A stretch of DNA of 64,000 bases from NCBI GenBank assembly GCA_020725465.1, contig DYEY01000059.1, positions 18,252 through 82,251 of the forward strand. Direction: 5' to 3'. The position numbers and the translations under genes are program-made. This document shows, one piece after another, positions 49,184 to 57,617 of this stretch (position 1 is the first letter of the stretch; each line of letters begins with the position of its first letter). The notes under the pieces were generated by a model. The model was not told where the DNA came from. It was given only the letters and a program-made list of their open reading frames with translations, and did no database searches. This DNA comes from Dethiobacter sp. Lineage in GTDB: Bacteria > Bacillota > Dethiobacteria > Dethiobacterales > Dethiobacteraceae.

Positions 49184-50402
49184 GGATTCAAAGAAGATGT
49201 GTGTACTGGCACTTGCGCTCTGCCTCCTGCTATGTCTGGTTGTACCGGCACAGGGAGCGAACATGGTTGAATTGCCTGATCCCTTTGAGCACCTGAGTGG
49301 CCGCGTCTTTACCATGGCCGATGAGGACGGGCAGGTAATTATGCGCACAGCCCGCCAGATTACAGTGGGCGATGAGTATATCAACCGGAAAAACAACTAT
49401 TACCGGGTCATTGCGGTGGAAGGAGAGCTGGCCACTGCCCGGCTGGTGGAGAAAGCGGTGCTGGCTGACCCCCCCGGCGCGGATGGAGCGGGTTTCCTGG
49501 CCAGGGTGGAGAAGATGCTGCGTAACGCCATCCCGGTGCAGCGACGGGGGCGGCAAAGAAAGGTAGCAATATATAACTCCCACGGCGCCGAATCTTATAT
49601 CAAGGGTGACGGTGCGGAGAGCAAAGACCCTGGGGGCGGTATCATTGACGTGGGCAACTCACTGGCTAAAGCCCTGGAGCAGAGGGGCGTGGAGGTGGTC
49701 CGTTCTGAAGAGCCGCACACTCCGCACGATGCTGGCGCTTACCAGCGCTCCCGCCGCACCGTGGAAGAGCAACTGAAGGCAGGACCGGACGCTCTGGTGG
49801 ACGTACACCGCGACGCGGTGCCGGAAGAGGAATACCTGGAAGAGGTGGCGGGGGCGCAGAGGGTGCAAATCCAGCTGGTAGTGGGCCGCCAGAATCAGAA
49901 TGCCGCCGCCACCCGGGAGTTTGCCGAAGGGTTGAAAAAAGTAGCCGATGAGAAATACCCGGGCCTGATTAAGGGCATTTTCATGGCCAGAGGCAACTAC
50001 AACCAGGATATGTCTCCCCGTTCCATCCTGATTGAAGTGGGCTCCCATACCAATGAGAAGGCCCAGGCCGAGGAATCGGCAGAACTGTTCGCCGATGTGC
50101 TTACCGTATACCTGTACGGCACTGAAGAAGGCGGCGAGCTGGCCGGTGGCCCCACCACCCCGGGCGGTCCCGGTGGAGCTGCTCTGCGCGCTTTCCTATG
50201 GCTGATCCTCGTTGCCATCGTGGTGACGGCCGGTTACCTTTTTGTCAGCACGGGGGGCTATGAACAGGCCAAAGCTAAGCTGAAAGAGTTCAGACAGAAG
50301 GAGTTTACCAGCTCCATCGGCGTAGCCGAGGAAGAGAGGGAAGAACCTTGCGGTTCCTCCGGCAAGAGCGGGGCGGATGACAACAGCTGCGGGGGGAGTT
50401 AG
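49176..50402 (+). CDS. spoIIP: Stage II sporulation protein P family amidase
   Basis: 408 residues from the ATG at 49176. Signal peptide (about 1-29, ending 'VPAQGA'), then the SpoIIP amidase domain with 'AIYNSHGAESYIKGDG', 'GGIIDVGNSLAKALEQRGVEV' in parts, 'VDVHRDAVPEE' and 'ILIEVGSHTN', containing the Zn-binding His and Glu residues. A Gly/Pro-rich linker and a C-terminal membrane helix ('AFLWLILVAIVVTAGYLF') follow. SpoIIP degrades septal peptidoglycan during engulfment with SpoIID and SpoIIM. The C-terminal anchor differs from the N-terminal anchor of B. subtilis SpoIIP. Confidence 0.85.
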   Translation: MNRDSKKMCVLALALCLLLCLVVPAQGANMVELPDPFEHLSGRVFTMADEDGQVIMRTARQITVGDEYINRKNNYYRVIAVEGELATARLVEKAVLADPPGADGAGFLARVEKMLRNAIPVQRRGRQRKVAIYNSHGAESYIKGDGAESKDPGGGIIDVGNSLAKALEQRGVEVVRSEEPHTPHDAGAYQRSRRTVEEQLKAGPDALVDVHRDAVPEEEYLEEVAGAQRVQIQLVVGRQNQNAAATREFAEGLKKVADEKYPGLIKGIFMARGNYNQDMSPRSILIEVGSHTNEKAQAEESAELFADVLTVYLYGTEEGGELAGGPTTPGGPGGAALRAFLWLILVAIVVTAGYLFVSTGGYEQAKAKLKEFRQKEFTSSIGVAEEEREEPCGSSGKSGADDNSCGGS

Positions 50403-50405
50403 CAG

Positions 50406-51299
50406 TTGAACAGAGATCTGACCGCCATACTCCTGGGGGTGGTGATGGGCACACTGGCCCGGTTCCTGATGTTGCGCCGTGACGTGCGCCAGTACCCCTC
50501 CTACCCGCATTCCGTGGTAAACCATCTTGCCCTTGGTTTTGTGGCGGCCACCCTGGGAGCGGTGGCTGTTCCCGCCATTGCGGCCAGGGAATTTACCGCG
50601 GTAACTTTCCTGGCGCTGGCGGCTACCCAATTTCGGGAAGTGCGCAACATGGAAAGGGAAATGCTGAAGTCCCTGGAACACTCCCAGCTGGTATCCCGGG
50701 GCCCTGATTTTATCGAAGGCATCGCCAGGACGTTTGAAGCCCGCAATTACCTGGTGATGCTGGTGGCTGTCACTGCTTCGGGCATCTCTTTTGTGTCTGG
50801 CAGCTGGTTAATCGGCCTGGCTACCGGTGTTCCGGTTATTTTTATCGCCCGCCGCCTGATGAAGGGCCGGGTTATAGGCGACATCGCCAGAGTCCGCAGT
50901 GCACGGCATCGCTTTGAGGGCCCCAATATCTTTGTCGAGGATATCCATATAATGAACCTGGGTCTGCCGGAAATCAGGGAAACGTACCACAGGCTGGCGC
51001 GGGCGGCGGTGCTGGAACCCTTTGACGACAACGGCCGGGAAATCCTGGCCAACGTGGGCCAGCGGCAGGCCATTGCCCATGACACGGCCACCCTGCTTGG
51101 CATCCACCGTGACGTGGACACGGCCGAGTTTACGCCGTTACTCCGCCGCAATCCCGAATCCGGGCGGGTGGCAATGCTTATTGTGCCCATTGAGCCGGAC
51201 GAGGAATGCCTGCTTGAAGCCATCCGCAACGTGCCGGTGCTGGAAAGCGCCAGGGTAAAGCCGCTGGCCGCCAAAGCGGGCAAGTGTGCCTCGGATTAA
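50406..51299 (+). CDS. YIEGIA family membrane protein
   Basis: 297 residues. Four to five hydrophobic segments in the first 150 residues, with the name-giving motif seen as 'PDFIEGIARTFEARNYLVML'; the C-terminal part is soluble. The family occurs in spore-forming Firmicutes, next to a small 'capping complex' partner, as here. Exact role not established to my knowledge. TTG start 3 nt after spoIIP. Confidence 0.85.
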   Translation: MNRDLTAILLGVVMGTLARFLMLRRDVRQYPSYPHSVVNHLALGFVAATLGAVAVPAIAAREFTAVTFLALAATQFREVRNMEREMLKSLEHSQLVSRGPDFIEGIARTFEARNYLVMLVAVTASGISFVSGSWLIGLATGVPVIFIARRLMKGRVIGDIARVRSARHRFEGPNIFVEDIHIMNLGLPEIRETYHRLARAAVLEPFDDNGREILANVGQRQAIAHDTATLLGIHRDVDTAEFTPLLRRNPESGRVAMLIVPIEPDEECLLEAIRNVPVLESARVKPLAAKAGKCASD

Positions 51300-51312
51300 A
51301 GGGGGTTCATTT

Positions 51313-51501
51313 TTGGACGTAGCAATAAGGAAATTAATACTGGCCGCTGTCACCACCGGGGAGGGAGAAGTCAGCGGTGTCCCGGTATTTCATGCCAAAG
51401 ATGACGAGCAAAAAGAGTTTATTGCCACTACTCTCTCCAGGGTCCTGGAAGCGGTGGCACATGACCTGGGCAACGGGGTCTATATTTTGGTCAGGCACTG
51501 A
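51313..51501 (+). CDS. Small partner protein of YIEGIA (capping complex subunit)
   Basis: 62 residues from the TTG at 51313, with 'aaagggggttca' upstream. 'AIRKLILAAVTTGEGEVSGVPVF' in parts, then 'VLEAVAHDLGNGVYILV', fits the small protein that regularly follows YIEGIA genes. No membrane segment. Start assignment is uncertain by a few codons. Confidence 0.72.
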   Translation: MDVAIRKLILAAVTTGEGEVSGVPVFHAKDDEQKEFIATTLSRVLEAVAHDLGNGVYILVRH

Positions 51502-51513
51502 AGGAGGCCCTGC

Positions 51514-51978
51514 ATGGCTGAGAAAAGAATAATCTATCACTGCTATGGCGGGGCCCATTCATCGGTGGTGGCGGCCGCTGTCCACTTAGGCCGGCTTGAT
51601 GCCGCCAGGAAGCCGCATGACAGGGAGCTGATGGACTTGTCACTGTTTGACCGCCAGAGCAAAGATGAACACGGTCACCTGCACTTCTTCGGTTTTGATG
51701 AAAGGGGGAACCAGGTTTACTCCATCGGTTGTCGCAACGCCGGGGTCGCGGTGAAAAACATCCTTAAAGGAGTAGGCCGGATTCTGGGGGTGGAGGAAGA
51801 GCTGCATTTTGTGGATACTCTCCACTGTGTCAATGCCAGGATGAGGATAGGCGGCTACCTTTCACGCCGCCTGGGCCTGATCAGTCTGGGCCGCCCGCTG
51901 GTTCTCAGCGGCACCAGGGCGGCCTTTGGGAAAATTGTGCAACTGGTGGAGAGGACGAAAACAGAGGTAATGACATGA
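51514..51978 (+). CDS. DUF3189 family protein, copy 1
   Basis: 154 residues. 'IIYHCYGGAHSSVVAAAVHLG' split at the N-terminus, 'HFFGFDERGNQVYSIG' and a C-terminal 'RLGLISLGRPLVLSG' match DUF3189, a family of unknown function found with sporulation genes in Clostridia. ATG behind 'gaaggaggccctgc'; overlaps the next DUF3189 gene by 4 nt. Confidence 0.82.
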   Translation: MAEKRIIYHCYGGAHSSVVAAAVHLGRLDAARKPHDRELMDLSLFDRQSKDEHGHLHFFGFDERGNQVYSIGCRNAGVAVKNILKGVGRILGVEEELHFVDTLHCVNARMRIGGYLSRRLGLISLGRPLVLSGTRAAFGKIVQLVERTKTEVMT

Positions 51979-52385
51979 ACTATATCTATCTGGGCTTGGG
52001 CAGTCTTTACCTGCCCGCGGTGGCGGCGGCCATTCACCTGGGCTTTTGCAAAGAGGGCCTGTCACAGCAGGAGCTGGAGAAGCTGCCGCATTTCCGTCAT
52101 GGTAAAAACGAAGACAACGGCGTGCTGCACTTTGCCGGCGAAGATAACGACGGCAACAGTGTTTTTGTGGCCTGCGTCAACGCGCAGCCGGAATTGATCA
52201 GGCGTGCGGTAATGAGCCTGCTTGGCATATACGGCCGGGAAATGACAGAGGTGCAGGTCCGCCCGTGCCTGCCGGAAAACCCGCAAATTGCCGCCATCTG
52301 CGGCCTTATGCACCGCCTGGGTCTCGCCGGGCTGGAAAAGCGTATGGCACGGCGGCTAGCCCGCAACCGCTACTGTGACATGTAA
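51975..52385 (+). CDS. DUF3189 family protein, copy 2
   Basis: 136 residues, clearly related to copy 1 ('IYLGLGSLYLPAVAAAIHLG', 'HFAGEDNDGNSVFVAC') but shorter and lacking the 'HCYGG' start. Tandem duplication with divergence; function unknown. Last gene of the spoIIP-YIEGIA group. Confidence 0.78.
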   Translation: MNYIYLGLGSLYLPAVAAAIHLGFCKEGLSQQELEKLPHFRHGKNEDNGVLHFAGEDNDGNSVFVACVNAQPELIRRAVMSLLGIYGREMTEVQVRPCLPENPQIAAICGLMHRLGLAGLEKRMARRLARNRYCDM

Positions 52386-52443
52386 AGGATAGCGGGGGTT
52401 GACCTGCGCCGGCCGGTGCACGGCTAAATGAGTCCCATACCGC

Positions 52444-52477
52444 AAAAAATGAGTACAGTGCCGTTCTTATTTTTTTT
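52444..52477 (+). terminator. AT-rich terminator candidate after the DUF3189 genes
   Basis: AAAAAATGAG (52444-52453) can pair with CTTATTTTTT (52466-52475, one G-U pair), ending in a run of eight T. It would work from either strand. The 236-nt gap to the next gene otherwise holds an imperfect palindrome at 52405-52420 and the operator below. Confidence 0.5.
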
Positions 52478-52569
52478 GTTTAAAGAACTGTCAGAAAATT
52501 ATTTTATCCGTGGCCGGTTAAAAAGAAGGAAAAATGAAACATAAAGTCGAAATAAAAAAACCAGAGAGC

Positions 52570-52582
52570 GGAACCAGTTTCC
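52570..52582 (+). promoter_or_regulatory. IclR-type operator candidate upstream of the catabolic cluster
   Basis: GGAACCAGTTTCC is a near-perfect palindrome that resembles IclR-family sites (GGAA-N5-TTCC). It lies 40 nt before the first gene of the cluster, which encodes its own IclR-type regulator. A weak promoter (TTGTTT at 52476, TATTTT at 52500) lies upstream, so the site would sit just downstream of the start of transcription. Confidence 0.5.
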
Positions 52583-52621
52583 ACTAGGTAGAACTTATAA
52601 AAAGTGAAGGGGATTACTGTT

Positions 52622-53437
52622 ATGGCAGAAAGCAGAGCATGGTGGGAAACGGAAATAGTCAACATCAGGCCCAACTCCATCCAGTTCCGTGGGTACAACG
52701 TACAGGACCTGATCGGTAGGGTCAGTTACGCGGAAATGCTGCTGCTCCTACTCAAAGGTGAGCTGCCGGGCAGGCACCAGGCCAGGCTGCTTGAGGGAGT
52801 CCTGGTTGCCGGCTGCGACCACGGTCCCAATGCGCCTTCAGTGGCGGCGGCTCGCATGGCGGCAACCTGCGGTATCTCCTTTAATTCCTGTGTTGCCACG
52901 GGGATTAACCTGCTTGGTGATATTCACGGCGGTGCAGGAGAAGAGACCATGGAGATATTATACTCGCTTGAAGGCAGTCTGGACGAAGAAGAAGGAAATC
53001 TGTCCGAACTGGCTCTCGCCCTCTGTCATGAATTCAGGAGCAGCGGAAGGAAGCTGCCGGGCTTTGGCCACCGTTTCCATAGCGTAGACCCCCGCGCAGC
53101 CGCCCTCACCTGGCTGGCGGCAGAAGCCGAGGCGGCGGGGGAAATCAGCGGCCGTTATTTCCGTATTGCCCACGCCATCCACCGCAGCCTGCGCCAGGTG
53201 TCGGGACGTGATCTGGCGCTTAATGTGGACGGCATCTCGGCGGCCGCCCTGTGTGAGTTGGACCTGCCTACCAAAGCCTTTAAGGGGATATTTGCTCTTT
53301 CCCGCGGTATGGGTCTGGTGGCGCACGCCCTGGAGGAATACCTGCAGGGATCCCGCCTGAAGGGCCCGGTGCCTCCCAGCGGTGAAGGCCTGATTAAGTA
53401 TACCGGTGTGCCGGAAAGGGAACTGCCAAAACGGTAA
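52622..53437 (+). CDS. Short citrate-synthase / citryl-CoA-lyase-like protein
   Basis: 271 residues, about 100-150 shorter than citrate synthase, but with the catalytic core: H67 in 'DHGPNAPS', H102 in 'GDIHGGAGEE', H150 in 'PGFGHRFHSVDPRA' and D203 in 'LNVDGIS'. Short proteins of this type are usually named citryl-CoA lyase. Such an enzyme would cleave (or form) a 3-carboxy-3-hydroxy-acyl-CoA to acetyl-CoA and a 2-keto acid. First gene of the cluster and 45 nt before aroD; substrate here is inferred to be a citryl-CoA analogue made by the cluster. ATG at 52622. Confidence 0.75.
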   Translation: MAESRAWWETEIVNIRPNSIQFRGYNVQDLIGRVSYAEMLLLLLKGELPGRHQARLLEGVLVAGCDHGPNAPSVAAARMAATCGISFNSCVATGINLLGDIHGGAGEETMEILYSLEGSLDEEEGNLSELALALCHEFRSSGRKLPGFGHRFHSVDPRAAALTWLAAEAEAAGEISGRYFRIAHAIHRSLRQVSGRDLALNVDGISAAALCELDLPTKAFKGIFALSRGMGLVAHALEEYLQGSRLKGPVPPSGEGLIKYTGVPERELPKR

Positions 53438-53482
53438 AGGCGTAACCACAGGAAATTAATCCTGAAAAGGGGTGGTTTTTGC

Positions 53483-54259
53483 ATGACTTTTCCCGGGATT
53501 TCGGAAGTTACGGTCAAAGGCCGGGTTATCGGCGGCGGCAGGCCCAGTGTCTGTGTGCCGCTGGTGGCACCGGACCGGCAGGGCCTGCTGGCGGAGGCTA
53601 CCGCGGTCTCCCAAATCCGGCCTGACATTGTGGAATGGCGCGTTGACTACTATAACGCAGTGGAAGACCCCGAAAGAATCAAAGAAGCTTTACACAGCCT
53701 GAGAGAAATTCTTCCTCACTATCCATTGATATTTACCTGCCGGGCACATAGTGAAGGTGGTTACCGTGAAATCGGCGGGGAAACAAGGGTGGCGCTGATA
53801 AAGGAGATAATCAGGACCGGCCGGATTGACATGGTGGATATTGAGCTGGAAACGGGCCGGGAAACAATCCAAGGTATTGTTGCCGAGGCCAGAAAATACG
53901 GCGTGTACGTAATTGTCTCCAGCCACGACTTTAAAAAAACACCGCCCAGGGAGGAAATGGTGGCACGGCTGTTGAGAGCTCAGGACCTGGGCGCCGATAT
54001 GGTTAAAATCGCTGTTATGCCTGCAGGGCCGCAGGACGTGCTGGACCTGCTTGCCGCAACCCTGGAATTCAGGCAGAACCACGCCCGGGTACCGGCAATT
54101 ACAATGTCCATGTCAGGCCAGGGCGTAATCAGCAGGGTGGCGGGCTTCCTCTACGGTTCCACTGTTACCTTTGCCGCTGGCAAAGAGGCTTCAGCGCCGG
54201 GTCAGATTCCAATCGCCAAACTGCGCGCCGCCATCGAGATACTGGAGAAAGCCCTCTAA
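53483..54259 (+). CDS. aroD: 3-dehydroquinate dehydratase, type I
   Basis: 258 residues. The Schiff-base lysine is K175 in 'MVKIAVMP' and the general base H148 in 'SSHDF'; 'EWRVDYY', 'FTCRAHSEGG' and 'SMSGQGVISRVAGFLYGS' complete the active site. Type I enzymes interconvert 3-dehydroquinate and 3-dehydroshikimate. Clostridia often use the unrelated type II enzyme for biosynthesis, and no other aromatic biosynthesis genes lie here. Linked to a transporter and a degradative-type regulator, it is more likely catabolic. ATG behind 'gaaaaggggtggtttttgc'. Confidence 0.9.
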   Translation: MTFPGISEVTVKGRVIGGGRPSVCVPLVAPDRQGLLAEATAVSQIRPDIVEWRVDYYNAVEDPERIKEALHSLREILPHYPLIFTCRAHSEGGYREIGGETRVALIKEIIRTGRIDMVDIELETGRETIQGIVAEARKYGVYVIVSSHDFKKTPPREEMVARLLRAQDLGADMVKIAVMPAGPQDVLDLLAATLEFRQNHARVPAITMSMSGQGVISRVAGFLYGSTVTFAAGKEASAPGQIPIAKLRAAIEILEKAL

Positions 54260-54289
54260 GACCTTGCCTTTACTGAAAGGAGAGACTTT

Positions 54290-56062
54290 ATGAAAAAACT
54301 GGTCGCCTACCAGATGACTGCTTACCTGGAAGCAAAGGGAGTGGAGTATATTTTCGGGCTCTGCGGGCACACGGTGATTGCCATGCTGGATGCGCTGGAG
54401 AAGAGCAGCATAAAGTTTATCTCGGTCAGGCATGAGCAGATTGCGGCCCACGCCGCGGACGGCTATGCCAGGGTTACTGGCAAGCCCGGAGTGGTGCTGA
54501 GCCACCTGGGTCCCGGGCTGACCAATGCCACCACCGGCGTGGCCAATGCCGCCCTTGATTCCATCCCCCTGGTGGTTATCGCCGGCGATGTGCCAAGTTT
54601 CTATTACGGCAAACACCCCCACCAGGAAGTCAATATGCACGCCGATGCCTCCCAGTACGAGATTTACCGGCCCTTTGTCAAGAGGGCCTGGCGGGTGGAG
54701 AGGTCGGAGCAGATACCGGAGATTCTGGACAAGGCTTTTGCTTTGGCTGTTTCCGGCCGGCCCGGCCCGGTGCTGGTTTCCGTTCCCATGGACATGTTTT
54801 CGCGGGAAGTGGAAACCCGGCATTTTGACCGGCGAAAAGACCATAACCCCCATATCCACAAACCCAGCCTGGCTCCCGGGGTGGCGGAGCAGGTCGTGGA
54901 ACTGTTGCTGTCCGCGGACAAGCCTCTGATTTACGCGGGTGGCGGCATCATCACCGCCGGCGCTAGCACCGAGCTCACCGCCCTGGTAGACTTACTTGAT
55001 ATCCCGGTTACCAGGACACTGATGGGGCAGGGGGCGATCTCCGATCTACACCCGCTCTGTGCCGGCATGACCGGTTTTTGGGGGACCGAACTGACCAACC
55101 GCCTGACCAGGGAAGCCGACGTCATACTGGCGGTGGGCAGCCGCTTTGCCGAGGCCGACTGCAGTTCCTGGTACGAAGGGGTTACCTTCAATATACCTCC
55201 GGCCAAACTCATCCATATTGATATAGACGCCGCTGAAATCGGGCGCAATTTCCCTGTTACCATCGGCGCTGTGGCGGACGCCAAAGAAGCGCTGGCGGCG
55301 ATACTTGCCGCCGCCCGAAAAACGAAGCCGGAAGGAGTGCAGAGGCCGGCACTGCGGCAGGAAATCGCCGCCTTCAAAAAAGCCTTTAAAGAAGCCAACG
55401 CCGAAGTGGAGAAAAGCGACCGTTTCCCGATGACCCCGCAGAGAATACTGGCGGACGTGCGGGAAGTGCTGCCTGAAGACGGCATCATCCTCACCGATGT
55501 GGGCTGGAACAAAAACGGTGTGGGCCAGCAGTTCCCCGTCACCCGGCCTAAAACCATCCTTCACCCGGGTGGCCTGGCCACCATGGGATTTGGCCCGGCG
55601 GCGGTGCTGGGCGCCAAGCTGGGAGCCCCGGACAAGCACGTGATAACGCTGGTGGGAGACGGCGGTTTCGGCACCCAGCCATCGGTTATGGCCACTGCCG
55701 TGGAAAGCAATATTCCTGTAGTCTGGGTGGTAATGAACAACTACGCTTTTGGCACTATCGCCGGCCTGGAATATGCCCACTATAAAACCTGTTTCGGCAC
55801 TCTGTTTGAACGGGACGGCCAGCCCTATAACCCTGAATGGGCAGATGTGGCCAGGGCCTACGGTATAAAAGCCAAAAAGATTACATCCGCCGCGGAGTTT
55901 AAGGAGGCCTTCAGAGAGGCGCTGAAATCCGGCGAACCTTACCTGTTAGACGTCCCCATGGAGAATATTCCGGTTCCCACCGACGGGGCCTGGAATATCA
56001 ACGACATCTACACCCCGAAGGAAAACGTGTGCGAGGGGAGGTTAAAACAGGAGCAACCTTAG
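54290..56062 (+). CDS. TPP-dependent enzyme, acetolactate-synthase / ring-diketone-hydrolase superfamily
   Basis: 590 residues with all three TPP-enzyme domains. The catalytic Glu is E49 in 'SVRHEQIAAHAADGYARVTG', the central domain is at about 190-330, and the TPP/Mg motif begins at GDG (456-458, 'GDGGFG') and ends in 'MNNYAFG' (about 483). It resembles acetolactate synthase large subunits but starts with 'FGLCGHTVIAML' rather than the usual 'FGIPGG', and no small subunit is present. Relatives that open rings include IolD and cyclohexane-1,2-dione hydrolase. Next to aroD and aroE, cleavage of the alpha-hydroxyketone of 3-dehydroquinate is a plausible reaction; not proven. Confidence 0.82.
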   Translation: MKKLVAYQMTAYLEAKGVEYIFGLCGHTVIAMLDALEKSSIKFISVRHEQIAAHAADGYARVTGKPGVVLSHLGPGLTNATTGVANAALDSIPLVVIAGDVPSFYYGKHPHQEVNMHADASQYEIYRPFVKRAWRVERSEQIPEILDKAFALAVSGRPGPVLVSVPMDMFSREVETRHFDRRKDHNPHIHKPSLAPGVAEQVVELLLSADKPLIYAGGGIITAGASTELTALVDLLDIPVTRTLMGQGAISDLHPLCAGMTGFWGTELTNRLTREADVILAVGSRFAEADCSSWYEGVTFNIPPAKLIHIDIDAAEIGRNFPVTIGAVADAKEALAAILAAARKTKPEGVQRPALRQEIAAFKKAFKEANAEVEKSDRFPMTPQRILADVREVLPEDGIILTDVGWNKNGVGQQFPVTRPKTILHPGGLATMGFGPAAVLGAKLGAPDKHVITLVGDGGFGTQPSVMATAVESNIPVVWVVMNNYAFGTIAGLEYAHYKTCFGTLFERDGQPYNPEWADVARAYGIKAKKITSAAEFKEAFREALKSGEPYLLDVPMENIPVPTDGAWNINDIYTPKENVCEGRLKQEQP

Positions 56063-56093
56063 CCGGCAAACTAAAACAAAGGAGGAAGAGGAC

Positions 56094-56474
56094 ATGAGAA
56101 CATTAGTGCTTAAACCTTTCAAAGATGCTGAGGAGATTTGGCTTGGCCTTGACGCCCCCGAGAAAAAAATGGTCAGAAAAGTGTTTCGCCTCATTACCAG
56201 GGAACGGGTTAACTCCAAACACTTTTGCGCCGGCCTCACCATCTTCGAACCGGGCGAAGCCAGTTCCATGCACAGCCACCCGGGCTCCGAGGAAATTGAC
56301 TTTATTGTCAAGGGCAGCGGTATCTTGGTTTCCGAAGGCGAAGAAAGGCCATTTGATGAGCATGACTTCATGTTTGTCCCTGAGGGGGTGCCGCACCAGC
56401 ACATCAATACCGGCAACGAACCGCTCTGGCTGATCTGGATTTATTCGCCCCAGGGAGAACTGCCCAAAACCTAA
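56094..56474 (+). CDS. Cupin domain protein
   Basis: 126 residues, single cupin barrel. Motif 1 has metal ligands H60, H62 and E67 ('HSHPGSEEIDFIVKGSG') and motif 2 H101 ('VPEGVPHQHINTG'). Likely a metal-dependent isomerase, epimerase or lyase acting on an intermediate of the cluster, or a small-molecule sensor. ATG behind 'caaaggaggaagaggac', 32 nt after the TPP enzyme. Confidence 0.82.
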   Translation: MRTLVLKPFKDAEEIWLGLDAPEKKMVRKVFRLITRERVNSKHFCAGLTIFEPGEASSMHSHPGSEEIDFIVKGSGILVSEGEERPFDEHDFMFVPEGVPHQHINTGNEPLWLIWIYSPQGELPKT

Positions 56475-56574
56475 AGGGATCTATTTCTGGCCGATGACAG
56501 GAGGTGAGCAGAACAGGGAAATATTCTTTAGATGTTCCGGGGGTACAAACAATACAAAGGAGTGAACGATCAGA

Positions 56575-57606
56575 ATGACCAGAAAGAAATTGTTGGTTTT
56601 AGTGCTGTTAACGGCGCTTGTCATTGTGTCCGTAACCGGTTGCGGCCGTCCTGCCGCCAAGCCGCCGGAAGAGGCTTATCCGTCCAAGTATATCACCGGC
56701 ATTATCGCCTGGGGAGCAGGCGGCGGTACAGATACCACCTCCAGGCTCCTGGTGCCGGCGGCAGAAAAAGTGCTTGGTACATCCATAGTTATGTCCAACC
56801 GGACCGGAGCGACCGGATCCATTGCCACCCAGTTCGTGTACGACCAGAGAGCTGATGGGTATACCCTGCTCTTCAACGCCGAAAATCCCCAGCTGTACCA
56901 GGTGCTTGGACTTTCCCCGCTGTCCTACGATGACTTTGAGCCCATTATACTTACGGTGAACGGTGTTACCGTAATTGTTGTGCATAAAGATTCCCCCTAC
57001 CAGACACTGGAAGACCTGATAAACGACGCCAAGGCGAACCCCGGCAAAATCAACATGGGTATCAGCGGCGTAGGCGGCCAGCCCTACATGACATCGCTGA
57101 TATTAAGACAGGGTGAGGGAATCACCTTTAACCCAGTTACTTTTGATGGCGACGGTCCCCTGATCACTGCTCTCATGGGCAAACAAATTGACGTCACCGG
57201 CCTGGCCGTGGCGGCCGCGGTACAGTATGTCAAAAACGGCGATTTCAGGGCCTTGGCGGTCGTTTCCAACAAGCGTAACGACTCCCTCCCCGATGTACCC
57301 GCTCTGGGAGAAATCAGACCGCACCTGCAAAGCCTGCTTAGGGCTTCCGGCTTTTTCTACGGTGTCCACGTTAAGAAAGGCACCCCTGAACCTATAATCG
57401 CCAAGCTCAGGGAAGCATTCCTGGCCGGTTATAACGATCCCCAGTTCCAGGAGTATGCCAGGAACAACGGCATGATGCTGATGGGCATTACTGGTGAAGA
57501 GGCCAGGCAGTTTATGAAAGACTGGCAGTCGGCCATGGCCTGGCTGGTCTATGAAGCGGGCGACGCGAAAGAATCTCCGGAGAAGTTTGGGATTCCCAAG
57601 CCTTAA
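56575..57606 (+). CDS. tctC: Tripartite tricarboxylate transporter, substrate-binding lipoprotein
   Basis: 343 residues, Bug/TctC family. A lipoprotein signal ends in 'VTGC' (Cys about residue 23). 'IIAWGAGGGTDTTSRLL', 'NRTGATGSIATQFVY' and 'INMGISGVGGQPYM' are the family's ligand-binding loops. Such proteins capture carboxylic acids (citrate, tartrate, aromatic acids) outside the cell for TctAB. Context suggests a hydroaromatic acid here. ATG behind 'caaaggagtgaacgatcaga'-like spacing. A GC hairpin follows the gene. Confidence 0.92.
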   Translation: MTRKKLLVLVLLTALVIVSVTGCGRPAAKPPEEAYPSKYITGIIAWGAGGGTDTTSRLLVPAAEKVLGTSIVMSNRTGATGSIATQFVYDQRADGYTLLFNAENPQLYQVLGLSPLSYDDFEPIILTVNGVTVIVVHKDSPYQTLEDLINDAKANPGKINMGISGVGGQPYMTSLILRQGEGITFNPVTFDGDGPLITALMGKQIDVTGLAVAAAVQYVKNGDFRALAVVSNKRNDSLPDVPALGEIRPHLQSLLRASGFFYGVHVKKGTPEPIIAKLREAFLAGYNDPQFQEYARNNGMMLMGITGEEARQFMKDWQSAMAWLVYEAGDAKESPEKFGIPKP

Positions 57607-57617
57607 CGATTGTAAGC

